DNA of 64,000 bases, taken from NCBI GenBank assembly GCA_025617745.1, contig CM046868.1, positions 17,674,615-17,738,614 of the forward strand, written 5' to 3'. A program made the translations under genes and the position numbers. Below are positions 1-10,909 of this stretch, one piece after another. Position 1 is the stretch's first letter. The number at the start of each line of letters is the position of its first letter. The notes under the pieces were generated by a model. That model saw only the letters and a list, made by a program, of their open reading frames with translations, ran no database searches and was not told the DNA's origin. This DNA is from Heliocidaris erythrogramma (taxonomy: Eukaryota; Echinodermata; Echinoidea; Camarodonta; Echinometridae).

Positions 1-13
1 TTTACAGTGTACA

Positions 14-168
14 AGACGTAGAGATGACGTCAAAACAAGACGTCCTCTTGACGTCTTGCGTTGGTGCAAGTTTTCGTCTTATTGACGAATGAAGACGTGG
101 AGATGACGTTAAAATAAGACGTCCTCTTGACGTCTTGCGTTGGTGCAAGTTGTCGTCTTATTGACGTA
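14..168. repeat. Two tandem 79 bp units rich in GACGTC
   Basis: Two direct copies (start 14 and start 93) share the run GACGTC...TTGGTGCAAGTT and a closing TCTTATTGACG. They differ at only a few bases. The short palindrome GACGTC recurs several times in each unit. The array is probably truncated by the window edge. No coding signal is seen. Confidence 0.8.
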
Positions 169-250
169 ATTACAGGACGTAAAAAAGACGAAAACCACGA
201 CGTAAATATCACGTCATTTTTTAACACTTTCTGCTATCAGGGATGGTATA

Positions 251-253
<3 letters not shown>

Positions 254-299
<46 letters not shown>

Positions 300-360
300 C
301 TTTAAGGGAAAGGGGGGACGTCCCCCCCCCCGTCCCCCCGCCCCCCCCCCCCCCCCCCCG
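254..360. repeat. (TA)n microsatellite and poly-C tract
   Basis: An uninterrupted AT/TA run of about 42 bp is followed, after a short G tract, by C runs to about 359. It separates the GACGTC repeats from the first LINE fragment. Confidence 0.9.
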
Positions 361-402
361 CTTCCGCCGCCTATGGGACTGACGATTGAATTTTAGCAGA
401 CG

Positions 403-798
403 TTCTGGAATCAGCTAAAAGACGTTCTTGTACAAGCCCTCAACAAATATTATGCGAATGGATTTTTGTCAGATACACAAAGGAAAGGGTTTATTACTCT
501 TTTATTTAAGAAAGGAGATATTCAGCATTTGAAAAATCGGCGACCCATAATACTTTTGAATTGTGATTATAAAATAGCAGCAGCCGTTTTGGCAGCACGT
601 TTACAAAAAGTAATAAGTTCCGTAACGAACTAAAATCAAACAGGCTATATTAAAGGGCGCCTTGCGGCATGTAATGTAAGACTTACGAAAGATATCCTTC
701 ACTATTTTGTAAAACAGAATGCCAATGCAGCATTAATGCTAGTTGATTTCACAAAAGCTTTTGATGTAATTGATATAAATTTCCTTTATCTTTGTTTT
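403..798 (+). pseudogene. Tx1/L1-like LINE reverse transcriptase, 5' part, interrupted
   Basis: Frame 403 translates as a reverse transcriptase palm N-terminal region. It contains GFITLLFKKGD, RRPIILLNCDYKI and NQTGYIKGR, then VDFTKAFDVID, the block holding the first catalytic aspartate. These blocks are typical of Tx1/L1-clade non-LTR elements. One in-frame TAA at 631-633 breaks the frame. The reading stops at about 798, exactly where a TIR element begins, and resumes in the same protein register at about 6232 (EKMNFGESFINWV). This is therefore the upstream half of one split LINE, not a separate element. It is 5' truncated: no endonuclease domain is present. It is dead in this form. Confidence 0.85.
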
Positions 799-1501
799 AC
801 CGTGGGCCAAGCCTCAAATTTCGTCATTTCCCTAATCCCTGGCTGGGGCTACTTTATTTGGTTCTAAATGATCAATGGACACGCATGTAAGACCAATGGT
901 GAATGTTCCCACTTCTGAATTTTGAGCGTTTTTTCAGAATTCTGAAATAAAGTTGCCAAAATTAGTGCATGTAGCAGACCTCATTCCTGCAGTGATGATG
1001 GCATAATTGAGCCTTAGATAACCTATCACAGCTGGGGTATTAGGGAACTTTGTGTGATTGACCAATCACAGTCCCTGTACTCTGAGTCATACTCATAGGC
1101 AGGTTCGTTGTTTCTGTGCATTTGGAGTGCTGCAAAGCCAGCAACATCATCTGGGCCTGGGCCTGGGCCCCTGGGGTTACTGGATATGTTATTGTATTTC
1201 ACCGATGAGAGGGCCAGGATAATCAAGATATAAAGGTAATATATTCTTCCACTTTATTTTGTTTCAATATTAATGTTATTATGACCTATGAAGCTGTTTT
1301 TGGCTTTTGATGGCACGAGAGTTGTTAGGTCATTTTTTCAAAGTACAATCCCATGCATTAGTATTTGTGTTGTGATTTGGTTCTTGTAAAATTCGAATGG
1401 GCTTTTTTTCTCAGATTAATGATGTAATAAATATTGAAATAAAATTTCTTTTGTTTTAAAACAATTTAAATGTCAAGGTGTACATTTTGAGTAAATTCCA
1501 G

Positions 1502-1580
1502 TGAATTCATTCACTTCTCACTCACACACCTGATTACGTGACTGACTTCCAGTCACGTCAGATGTGGTGAGTCTGACTGA
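1502..1580. repeat. Imperfect inverted repeat, 20 bp arms
   Basis: CACACCTGATTACGTGACTG and, after five bases, CAGTCACGTCAGATGTGGTG can pair with a few mismatches and form a hairpin inside the 5.4 kb element. It may be a subterminal structure or a decayed MITE. Confidence 0.5.
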
Positions 1581-1989
1581 GTGTTAAAATTTTGAGATTA
1601 AATGTTCTCAAGCTCATTAATAAAAAAAAATCAACAGATCAGGATATTCTTTAATTTGAAAATCGCCTGCAAACAGGAATCTAGTATTGCAGACATGGAT
1701 TTATGTTCATGACATGTCATTAGCATTAGCAAGAAGAGGTTTGATTGACCGAGCTAATACCAATCCCTATTCCACGATGACTGACACTCTGACTTTCCGC
1801 GAGAAAACATTGTACTATAAAATTTTAGGATTGGGATTAGTTTGGATCAGTGAGTTTATTTTCAATATGAATCCAAAATATATTAATCCCTACTAAAGGA
1901 AAAAGTGAAAACCCTGATACATTGTTTTATTGTGGTTAATCTTTTCAATTTTGTTTTACATTTTGTAATATGATACAGGTATCAACGTT

Positions 1990-2281
1990 TTGAGTCTCCG
2001 CAATGCTCCTTTGAAGACCAAGCACAGGACACCGACAATGAGTTGTTGTATGCACATTACTGGTGTTCATCAGTGCAAATTTACACACTCCAGAGAAGCC
2101 GAACTTGCACAAGATGCTATCAAAACTTTTGGATTGCAGCTGGTTAGATCGCAAGAAAGGCTCGACAAATATCCCTATGAAGCTGGGTCCCATCGCAAGT
2201 GCTACATGCGATACACAGACAAGTGTAAGATTGAGAGAGCAAGGAAGAAGAGTGCACTGGAGAAAGCAATAACCAATTTTT
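1990..2281 (+). pseudogene. Cys/His-rich exon-like ORF in the 5.4 kb TIR element
   Basis: The open frame has an internal ATG at 2038. It reads CCMHITGVHQCKFTH, then a basic/amphipathic stretch, then AGSHRKCYMRYTDKCK and a basic tail. The C..H...C..H and H..C..Y layout looks like a small zinc-binding N-terminal domain of the sort seen in invertebrate transposon-encoded proteins. I cannot name the family. After about 2281 the frame runs into low-complexity G tracts and is unlikely to be real. An upstream (T)n then CAG at about 1978 could be a splice acceptor. I infer a 5' exon of a former transposon gene; function unknown. Confidence 0.4.
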
Positions 2282-2369
2282 TTCACATACACTCAACAGG
2301 CGTGGATCCAGGACGCTACATGTATCATAACGGGGGCTTTTACGATTTTCTTTCCTTACTATCAAGCCT

Positions 2370-2760
2370 GTGTACCCGTCTATCTCCCGAAATAGTTGAC
2401 GACCGGGGGGGGGGGGTGGGGTTGGGGGACTCCGATAATTGTTCAGCCGGGCCAGCAGGTCGTGGTTACCGACCTGCATACACCGTCTATTTCCCGAAAA
2501 TGCTGATGAGCGGGGGCACTCCAACACTTTTTGTCGTCTACCCGTGCAACTCCCGAACAAGCTGACGACCGGGGGGGGGGGGGGGGTGCGTTGTCAATTT
2601 TGTTTTTCACAGCGCCACTACGTCTGGTGTCGTCTAGTGTCCTGTGGTTTATCACTTCCTTCCATTCTCTTCCTTTTATTTCCTTTCTTTTTTTATTTTT
2701 CCCTTTTCCCTCTGCCAACCCCCCCCCCCCTGGATCCGCGCCTGTTAAAACAAAAAGTAA
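2370..2760. repeat. Three ~75-120 bp spaced copies of a CCCGAA..GACGACCGGGG motif with poly-G/C
   Basis: CCCGTCTATCTCCCGAAA, CACCGTCTATTTCCCGAAAA and CCGTGCAACTCCCGAACAA are each followed by a TGA-CGA-CCGGGG-type G run. A CCCCTGGATCCGCGCCTG end near 2727 matches the TIR style of the CAGTGGCGGAT element family. It is a composite of decayed short repeats. Confidence 0.55.
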
Positions 2761-3239
2761 CTACCCCCGAGTCAAATTATTCGCTAATAAGTGCAGGGAA
2801 CTGTTGCATAGTTGCATTTTTATTGATGATGACCTAACACAAAAAAATGTTTTGTATGGTAATTAAATACAACTACTGCATTGCTTTCAGTGGAACCATA
2901 TTTCAAGAGCATATGTTTAAAATTTTTTTAAAGCCTGTCAATATTCTTTTATACTTATTCATGACTGTTACCCCAGAGATTTCCCTTGCAAAATTCTAGG
3001 TGCAGCATGAGCTAAAACAGAGGTTCAACCACGACCCTGAGGACTAAAGCAGGACAATACGGCCACTCTTATCTCTAAGAATTTCATATTGAAAAGCCTA
3101 TTTTTTCAGAAAATGCATGATTTTGAAAAAAAAAAATGGTTGCACTAAGAACAATGCAGCACTTGTATTAAATAATTTATGTCGGGACATTGCCCATGCA
3201 GATGCTTACCATGTACATGATATGCAAGGCTCAACACTG

Positions 3240-3872
3240 GCGCTTGCCGCTTGCCCGGGGCAATTAAAAAGTGTTGTCGGGCAAGTAAACTTGAGAAAAG
3301 AAACAGTGTACTTGCCCGATCGGAAATAATGATCACTTTCTCAGTTGCAAGCATGTGCCTGCTCATGTTTCATGACAGCGACAGAGCACTAACTAGTTGC
3401 CAGTCACACCTCTCTGCCTCAGTCGTCCGTTGGCCGTCATGCATCGTGCACAAACTTTTTTTTTTAATTTTCATCTTCTTCTTGAAACCCCATGGGTGAA
3501 TTTTGACCAAACTAGGGTGATGTGATGTCAATGTGTTAAAATGGGCACCATGCCTGTCAGGTCTGGTGGGGTCAAAATGACCGAACAGTAGTTAATTTTC
3601 AAAAATCTTCTCTAGAAGCAGAAATAACAGAGCCAAGATTTTGGAACAGATAAATACCTTGAACAGTGAAGAATCGAGTTTGTTCATAGGGTGCCCCAGG
3701 GTGGTATAATCAGATTTTAAAACAGATGAAGGCCTGACCCGAGGGTCTCTTGTCTCTCTTAGTCTCTTTCTCATGAGTATAATCATTATATTTGAAGGAT
3801 ATCAGAAATCATTGTTTCCAAGAGTCTACATTTTATTCCCCCCCCCCCAAAAAATAAAAAATAAATAAAAAA

Positions 3873-3904
<32 letters not shown>

Positions 3905-4170
3905 AATAATAATGACGTTTACTGTCCCCAAACACCAATCCAGCTATTTACTCATCACTATCCTTTCTTGGTGGCGAAGGAGGTTTGACACATTCCCACA
4001 TAGATGCGATTCCAATTTTTATCATTCAATATTTACCAAACTGTCACTTATGATTTATGTGCCAGTTTTCTTGATGTCAGATTTTTAATGGTTCCTGTTG
4101 TTTTTATTTTCTGACAAGTAAAGTTTGCATTCGGGCAAGTAATATCTTCAAAAAATGCCCTTTGCAAATC
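3240..4170. repeat. Dispersed TTGCCCGNNAAGTAA motifs and A/T simple repeats
   Basis: Several copies of a cttgcccg/cgggcaagtaa core occur at about 3247, 3281, 3309 and 4130. An (AAAT)n(AAT)n microsatellite lies at 3850-3912. No gene is seen from 2900 to 4800; the stretch is AT-rich spacer inside the TIR element. Confidence 0.45.
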
Positions 4171-4805
4171 AAAATCGGCTAAATATTTTTTAGAGTTATA
4201 TGAAATAATGTTGAGGGGGGATATATACTGACTTTTTGGTTGCGTGTATTATTTTTAATTTTATTTTCACTTCATTGTTTTTCATTTCATCCATTGACTG
4301 GTAATAATAATTGTTAAGCGCTTTGAGAAGTTATAGACTGTATATTGCAATTTAATTTAAAAAAACTTTTATTATTGTTACTATTGTTATTATTATTATC
4401 AATGTCTGGTATGTGTAAAAATTCATACCCCCAAAGTGATATTTATAATTAACAAGTTCATTCATGTAATGTATAAACTTGTTATTTATTAGTAGCAGTC
4501 ATATGTATATTCATTATTTAGAAGGGCATGCAAAGTTGTAATATATTTTTCTCTCTACCTGTCCCCTTTCGTTAATGCAGCTGATGTGTCTCCTGATATT
4601 TATTGTATAACAAATGTACTTATTCCTCAACAAATAATTCTTTTCATGAAAGAATTCATAATGATGTGTACGAAAGATGATTAGATGATACATTCAAAAG
4701 TTGATTGACATACATGGTAGTCATCTTTTTAGCCACAAACATTCAGTCACATACCACTTGTTGACACTACCAGTATGTGAAAATGTTTGTTTATGTTTTG
4801 TGGAT

Positions 4806-5207
4806 ACAGTATATGAAGGTCTTGAATTTGTTGAGAGCTGATACATAATGCAATATCATACAGAAATTGTTGGCTGTGTATCAGTGTCAGTAGATGAACT
4901 CGAACAACACAAAGCAGAAGATCCTGACTCAGAGGATGAGATAGATGTTTAGTACGTATCTTTCATTTGTCTGTATTATCCTTTATCAGGCGATGTTATC
5001 GTTATTATATAGATTTTTTTTGTGTGTGTGTATGTGAGGTTAAAGAATTATTAAAGGAAAGAAACTAATTTAGCAAATACCCATGTACACATTGAGTTCA
5101 TTTGTTTTATAACAAGGTGTTTGAGACCAAGGAGACAACAGTATATGAAGGTCTTGAATTTTCTGAGAGGTGATACATAATGCAATACCATACAAAAATT
5201 GTTGGCT
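4806..5207. repeat. Direct duplication of a ~70 bp segment
   Basis: ACAGTATATGAAGGTCTTGA at 4806 recurs at 5138. Both copies continue through gagagNtgatacataatgcaata to ttgttggct (ends about 4875 and 5207). The spacing is 332 bp. The first copy runs into the acidic ORF tail at 4848-4952, the second does not. It is a partial duplication inside the 5.4 kb element. Confidence 0.75.
4848..4952 (+). pseudogene. Short acidic ORF tail
   Basis: Thirty-four codons end in HKAEDPDSEDEIDV and a stop. An acidic C-terminal tail like this is plausible for a transposase 3' exon. The same frame continues upstream past a single TGA at 4839-4841 (VDTVYEGLEFVES), so the exon may be longer but broken. There is no homolog I can name. 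It could be chance; the upstream neighbour is the Cys/His exon on the same strand. Confidence 0.25.
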
Positions 5208-6347
5208 TTAAAATAATACATGGTATATTGTGATACGATGTGATAATGTAGATCAGATAGAGATATAGAAAATTTATTGAGACATCTGCTTGGTGACCCA
5301 CACGTCGAATTGCACAGATTTACAATTTTAAAAGACATTAAAAACTATTTCATGTACACTGTATATGGATAAAAAAGAATATCAAAGAGATTATTTTGTA
5401 AAATAAACTTGTAAATACAATATAACTGTGATTACACCAACAACGCGGCAGTCGAGATACCCAAATATTAAAAAAAAAGGAAATGTATGCATCACTGAAT
5501 GACATTATCATGAATAGGATACTTTATCAATGTCCTCAAGTTGTATTAAAAGACAGCAGTGAAGAAACATGTACTAATTCCACAATACAGTGTATTCCAT
5601 TTGTAGTGTTGCATGAAAGCTTTCATATGAGAGGAAAGTGACACAAGTAGAAGATGAAAGATCAAGAAATGAAAAGAAAGAGAGAGAGAGGGAGGGGTGG
5701 GTGTGTGTGAGAGAAAGGGGTGAGAGAGATGGATATATAGATTAGATAGCATTTTTAAAGTTTTGGTGAAAAGATGATTGAAGAAATATTATTCCAAATT
5801 ACATGAAGGTTAGTACCTACTGAGAACTGTGTTACATGTACATTGAGCATTTGTACACGTGTATCTCTTGTAATTCATTGTAACAAAAGACTACTAAATA
5901 AGTCATCTTATCAGCATTTAACAAGGCAGTAGGGTGTGTTGAGATGCAAGGAGTCTTTTAAAAGTGTTTTTCTGCCGATTTGATATACATCTGTGCTCAA
6001 AACCACATAAAATATATATATCTCCGTTGCTAGGGTAAAAGCTATCATAGCAACCCATTTCTATGTATTTCTTTGTTTTTTGTAAAATTCTCATTAACAC
6101 TCAATTTTCAGACGTGGGAACAATTGACGTTTTGTTTAGAAACATATAACAGAAGTTTCGGGTAGCCCCCAAACGAGGACTACGGATATCAAAAACTAAG
6201 CAGAAAAATTGGGTGCGGCCCACGGTCTATTTAGAAAAAATGAATTTTGGAGAGTCTTTTATCAACTGGGTAAAAGTTTTATATACAAACATCATAAGCT
6301 CTGTCTTAGTTAATGGCTGGACCTCAATTTTTGGTTGAAATAGGAAT

Positions 6348-6534
6348 TAGTGTCCCTGTATTAAAGAGTTGCGACAAGGACGTCCCACTTTTCTGGAAAC
6401 AAAATGGCATTCGAATTCTTTCTATTGAGAACACCCAGGTGCTCATCGGAATTGAATAGAAATGTTACGTAATAGTGGAACCAATATGGCGTTCAAATCC
6501 CCAGTTGTCGTAACTCTCTAATACAGGGACACTA
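6348..6534. mobile_element. hAT-like MITE with exact 8 bp target duplication
   Basis: Terminal inverted repeats of about 28 bp begin TAGTGTCCCTGTATTA at the left and end TAATACAGGGACACTA at the right. They are flanked by ATAGGAAT at 6340-6347 and 6535-6542. That duplication fits the hAT pattern nTnnnnAn. Removing element and one duplication restores the LINE frame EIGIRQG. The 187 bp element is non-coding. Confidence 0.92.
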
Positions 6535-6586
6535 ATAGGAATTAGACAAGGCCGCCCTCTGTCGTCGTTACTGTTTGTATTAGCAA

Positions 6587-6776
6587 CTGGGCGTTGTGGC
6601 GTGCGCCTGTAATCCAGCTACCAGTGGAAGTTACAAACTGATTCAGCGGACCCAGGTTCGAGGCTGAGTCACGTCTTTCGGATGGTGACGTTAAAGGTCG
6701 GTCCCAGACCTAAATAATCATATCTGATTGATACACGTCTGTAAAAACCCAATTACACACACACACACACACAGCC
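6587..6776 (+). mobile_element. SINE with 7SL RNA-like head, (CA)n tail
   Basis: The head GGGCGTTGTGGCGTGCGCCT continues GTAATCCAGCTAC, closely resembling the 5' Alu domain of 7SL RNA as I remember it. A B-box-like GGTTCGAGGC and GGCTGAG follow. The body includes GGTGACGTTAAAGGTCGGTC and the element ends in (CA)n. It sits inside the LINE between FVLA and AEFMGN codons. No clean target duplication is visible. A tRNA-derived origin cannot be excluded. Confidence 0.65.
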
Positions 6777-8689
6777 GAATTCATGGGAAACAGTGTAAGA
6801 AAAAACAATAAAAATATAGCTTTTGAGTTACCAAAATCAAGTACCGGTATTCATTTAAAACTTTTGCAATATGCTGATGACACTTTGTTTTTTGTTAAAA
6901 ATCAACAATCTTTCAAAGAAATATTGTGTGAGTTAGAATTATTTGGAAAAGTCCCCGGTCCAAAACTGAACACAAATAAGACTGTTATGATATCGACCGG
7001 GGAACCAAGTAAACGATGGGCCATACTTACCTGGACTGAAAAACCAGTTAGATATTTAGGACACCTTATTAGTATAGACAATTAATTAGCCATGAATAGA
7101 GAATGGATAAACAAACTGATGAAACTGGAAAATATTTTAAATTGCTGGAAGATAAGAAATCTAACGCTCTTTGGAAAAGTGGTCATACTAAAGTCTTTAG
7201 CTTTAAGTCGGATTGTACATCTAATTATGATTGACTCTATTCCTTACATTTTCTTAAAGAGATTAAACCGAATAATGTATCAGTTTATTTGGAACTCAAA
7301 GGCTGAACGAGTAAAAAAGGTTATCGTTAGTAGAAGATTATTGCAATGGAGGAATAAAAATGGTTGACATACAGTCACAGTTATTTAGCTTCAGGTTGAA
7401 ATGTTTAAGTAATCTTTTAAACCAAAATACAGGAATGTGGAAAAATATGAGTCATTATTGGTTTGATAAGTTAGGTGGTATCAGTTTGTTATTAAATTGT
7501 AATTACAATGAAAACATACTAAAACTAATGTATAGTAAACGAATACCAATTTTTTTTCAAGAAATCTTGGTGGCATGGAATTCACTAAGATCTTTCATTT
7601 TCAGAGAAAATTATTCTGAAGGAAAAACAATATCCCAACAGATTTTATGGTACAATCAATATATTACGGCCAATAATGAATATTTTATTATGATGAATGT
7701 TATCAGTGAGGCATTATTTATTTTAAAGATATTATAAAAGCTGGAAAATTCAAAACACATACAGAAATAAGATCAGGTAGCCTATAAAGAAAAGTAAATG
7801 TCCATTTTTGTTTGACTATGAAAAATTAAAATTTGAAATTCCGAAATTATGGTTAAGTCCAGGAATAAACATAGAATCGACAAATAATGATCACTATGAA
7901 CGTTTAAAGGTACCAACTTTACTAATCGGAAAACAATAAAAATCAATTATTGGTTGACTTGTTTTACGTATTGGAATGATAAGCTAGACATAAACATTGA
8001 CTGGAAAAATGTGTTTTTAAGAAATTTAGTTAAAATTAAAGAAAATAGATTACGAGAATTTAATTTCAAAATGCTTTATAACTTGTTGCCTGTTCAAAAA
8101 AGTTTAAATAGATGGGAATAATAGTTAGTGATAGTAATTTTAAACACTCTCACACGGAGGAAGATGTCTTGCATGCGTTTTTGTTTTGTGACTTAAATTA
8201 TCCGTTTTTACAATATGTCAAAGATCTCCTCTTTCAAACCGTTTCTGTACAAATTGACATAAGTACTACGGACTTGTTAAAATTAAATAATGCGAAGTAT
8301 GATTTAATATTGACGTTAGCCTTTTGGTGTATACATAAACATTTTGATTATTGAACGAAATAGAACTGGAGTAGACAGAAGATTTCAATTTAAGGCATGT
8401 ATTCAAAAGAGAAATTGAAAAGAGAATGTATATAAGTGAGACTCGAAAAAAGAAATATGGATTACCCTCTTTCTCCGCATAAAGGCCTTTCATTCCACCA
8501 GGGAAACGAAAATAAAATACATGAGTAAAAAAGATCGAAAAAGTGAAACTCTCGTCTGCATGTTGTCAAAATCTCAGTCTTCACGATGCGTTGGAACGCA
8601 TAAAACAACAATATAAGAATGGGGCACTAGCGTCCCATAACATGGTCAAACCAACCCTGTATAACGGAACCATGCACATCCTGTATGCT

Positions 8690-8935
8690 CAGATACAGGA
8701 GGGGGGGGGGGGGGGGCTCGTAACCACGTGCCCCATCTGGAAAAGAAACAAAGAGGGAGGGAGGAAAAGACAGGGAGGGAGAGAGAGATAGAGAGAGGGA
8801 GAGATTTGGAGAGAGATGGATGAAGAGAGAGAGAGAGGGGGGAGTAGGAGAGAGATGGAGGGAGAGAGGGAGAGAGAGTTGGAGATAGATGGATGAAGAG
8901 AGAGAGAGAATGAGAAATAAAGGAAGAGGAGGATG
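8690..8935. repeat. G tract and (GA)n/(GGGA)n microsatellite
   Basis: A run of about 18 G at 8699-8716 is followed by about 180 bp of GAGA-rich purine repeat. Long serine/leucine/proline ORFs on the minus strand here are translations of the repeat and not genes. Confidence 0.9.
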
Positions 8936-9429
8936 CAACGTGAAAAGATGATACTACACTCTCCCATACCATCCTCCCACAATCCTCCAACACACTCACT
9001 TCATCGCCTCGTTCCTTCGCATTCCGGTGCCCTCCCAATAACACCAGTGCCCCAACAGTGGCAATACTCATGCTACGCCACTGTCTGTAACGACATGTAG
9101 TCTGGCTATCAATTTATTTTCATCTCCTTGCTTAACGGCGTGGAAATCCTGTTGTTTACACCTCAACAGAGGAAAATTTTACCACCCTACTTCCTTTTTC
9201 TTGTGAAATTTCCCCCTTTTATGATAGTAATCAAAATCCTGGAGAGTGGTTTTTCTTCGAAAGAGTAAAGATCAATGTATTTTTAATTGAGCGTCAGTGT
9301 CAAAGTACTTTGCAAAATGCAAGCATCCCTCAATTTATGAAAAAACAATTTTAACTCCTACTCTAGGGCAGTTGTTATTTTTACTAAGGGAAAAGTAGAA
9401 AAACCAAGGCATTGGAAAGTCTGGCGCAT

Positions 9430-9960
9430 GGATGGGAGGCAATGCTTCATTAGATCCATGGTTTCACTATAAGCAAACATTATGCCAACTGTATCTATTC
9501 ATCCGTTATTGTGCTCCATAAATAACAATAATAAAGGTGAAATGGGAGGAAAAATGAAGAAGTTAAGAAGTATCTTTTTGTAAAACATCCAAGCAAATTC
9601 TAAAAAGAATGAAGAAAAAGAATAATGCATTTCTAATTACCCCTCCCCCTAAGTATCAATGTACATGTATTTTGCCAAATTTGAGCACCCCTTTCATGAA
9701 ATATGCATCATACGTCTTACATGAGGGGTAGATGTACATGTATTTTTTTTAGTTGGGATGATTAGGCGGTGGAAAGAGAGGTGGATGGGTGGGATCTAAA
9801 AGGTCCATTAGTTTCATGGTTTCATTTAAGCAAACATTGTGTCAATTATGTCTATTCATCCGTTTTTGTACCCTCTCAAAACAATAATAAAGGTAGAATG
9901 AGAGAAAAAATAGAGATGCTGGGAAGTGCCTTTTCGTAAAAGATCGTTTTTCTTTCTATC
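9430..9960. repeat. Diverged ~360 bp direct duplication
   Basis: The segment with taagcaaacattatg, tctattcatccgtt and aacaataataaaggt at 9470-9600 recurs at 9820-9950 with about 80% similarity by eye. No ORF is seen. From 8960 to 10480 nothing else could be supported. Confidence 0.65.
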
Positions 9961-10479
9961 AAGATACTGCACTACAGTGTCCATATCTTTGATGAATGCA
10001 CCGACGCGACGGTTAATGGTGCTTGAAATTTAAATTCAATGGATGGAATAAGATGAATTGATCACAGATCTTGGCGATTGACCATCCTATTATAGGTTCT
10101 CCTATTAACTATTCATACCATCGGTATATTGACCAATCAGAAATCTTTGGATTACGAGGGTTGGTAACGGACATGGTAAGGTACCGTATGCTTACGAGTT
10201 TATTCGCTCCTTTACTCGTATGCGCAAATTCACACTAAGCTGTTAGTCTATTTGCCGACTGAGGACATTTTTTAAAAGGATTGTTGTAAATTTTAGGTGT
10301 AATACAAAACGAGCATTACATTATGTTCAATGTCTTACTATCAAACTTTAAAGCGGAATAGCATGGATACAAGAGTGTCAGAAATGAAACGGCCGATTTT
10401 TCTTTAACACGAAGGCCACGATTGAAATGGGCGTATTTTTGTTGTCGTTTTTTGTTTGTGGGGCATTCGTTTTGTAGAA

Positions 10480-10650
10480 GGTTCGTAATTCCTACGGTTC
10501 ATAATTCCGAAACACAAAATTCTCATACCTGAGGTTCATAATTCCCAAAATGAAATAGGGTTCATTGTTCAGAACATTTTTTTGCGTACTCCGAAGGTTC
10601 GTAATTCCGAAAAATGATGTTTGGGATCTCTTATATTTTTGGGAATTATG
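10480..10650. repeat. Short interspersed GGTTCRTAATTCC repeats
   Basis: GGTTCGTAATTCC, GGTTCATAATTCC and GGTTCATTGTTC occur repeatedly at about 30-60 bp spacing. One copy is inverted (GGGAATTATGAACCCT at about 10639). It is a degenerate minisatellite. Confidence 0.7.
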
Positions 10651-10909
10651 AACCCTCGAATAAACGAAATGTAACAGATTTTCCCTATTATGGATATGCG
10701 CATGCACATGACCGGTTCGAACATTTTTAAGTAATTATAATTTACACTGCATGACAAATTTTAATATTTATCCCCTTTTTTATGAAACACATTCGAAAAG
10801 TATAATATTTGTAATATAAAAGATTTCTTCTAAGAGATAAAGTTACCCCTTTTCTCCAAGCTTTCAAAAGAAGCAAATTAATGATGAACAGTATATACAT
10901 TTAGGTGAA

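Larger units (their letters stand above)
799..6226. mobile_element. 5.4 kb TIR element inserted in the Tx1 LINE
   Basis: The left end ACCGTGGGCC (799-808) is mirrored by GGCCCACGGT (6217-6226). The inverted similarity continues weakly inward: CCCAA/CCTCAA, then GGGGCTAC about 45-50 bases in on both sides. The LINE reading frame resumes across the insertion, which fixes both boundaries to within a few bases. The flanks share a TTTA-like sequence, so the duplication is short or degenerate. The superfamily cannot be assigned from TIR or duplication. The interior holds one Cys/His-rich exon-like stretch (about 2038-2281) and an acidic ORF tail (4848-4952). No DDE catalytic block is recognised. 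It may be an old autonomous element or a non-autonomous one. Confidence 0.75.
6227..8500 (+). pseudogene. Tx1/L1-like LINE, 3' part (RT thumb, C-terminal domain)
   Basis: This continues the LINE begun at 403. An ATG at 6240 opens NFGESFINWVKVLYTN. After a MITE comes GIRQGRPLSSLLFVLA, and after a SINE the YADD catalytic box (LLQYADDTLFF, about 6866-6898). Then follow the RYLG block (about 7050), the LFGKVVILKSLALS region (7092-7367), the 7360-7737 segment and a terminal Cys/His-like domain (about 8040-8354, HTEEDVLHAFLFCD). This order is that of Tx1-clade ORF2. Frameshifts or stops near 7083, 7340, 7738 and 8340 make it non-functional. The order of insertion is clear: LINE first, then the 5.4 kb element, MITE and SINE. 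The 3' end is not marked by a tail and is placed at about 8500. Confidence 0.85.

Noticed and set aside
2439-2866. ORFs of 111-132 codons
   Set aside because: They span G and C homopolymers and decayed repeats; no conserved pattern.
8627-9071. Serine/leucine/proline-rich ORFs up to 141 codons
   Set aside because: Minus-strand reading of (GA)n and poly-G repeats.
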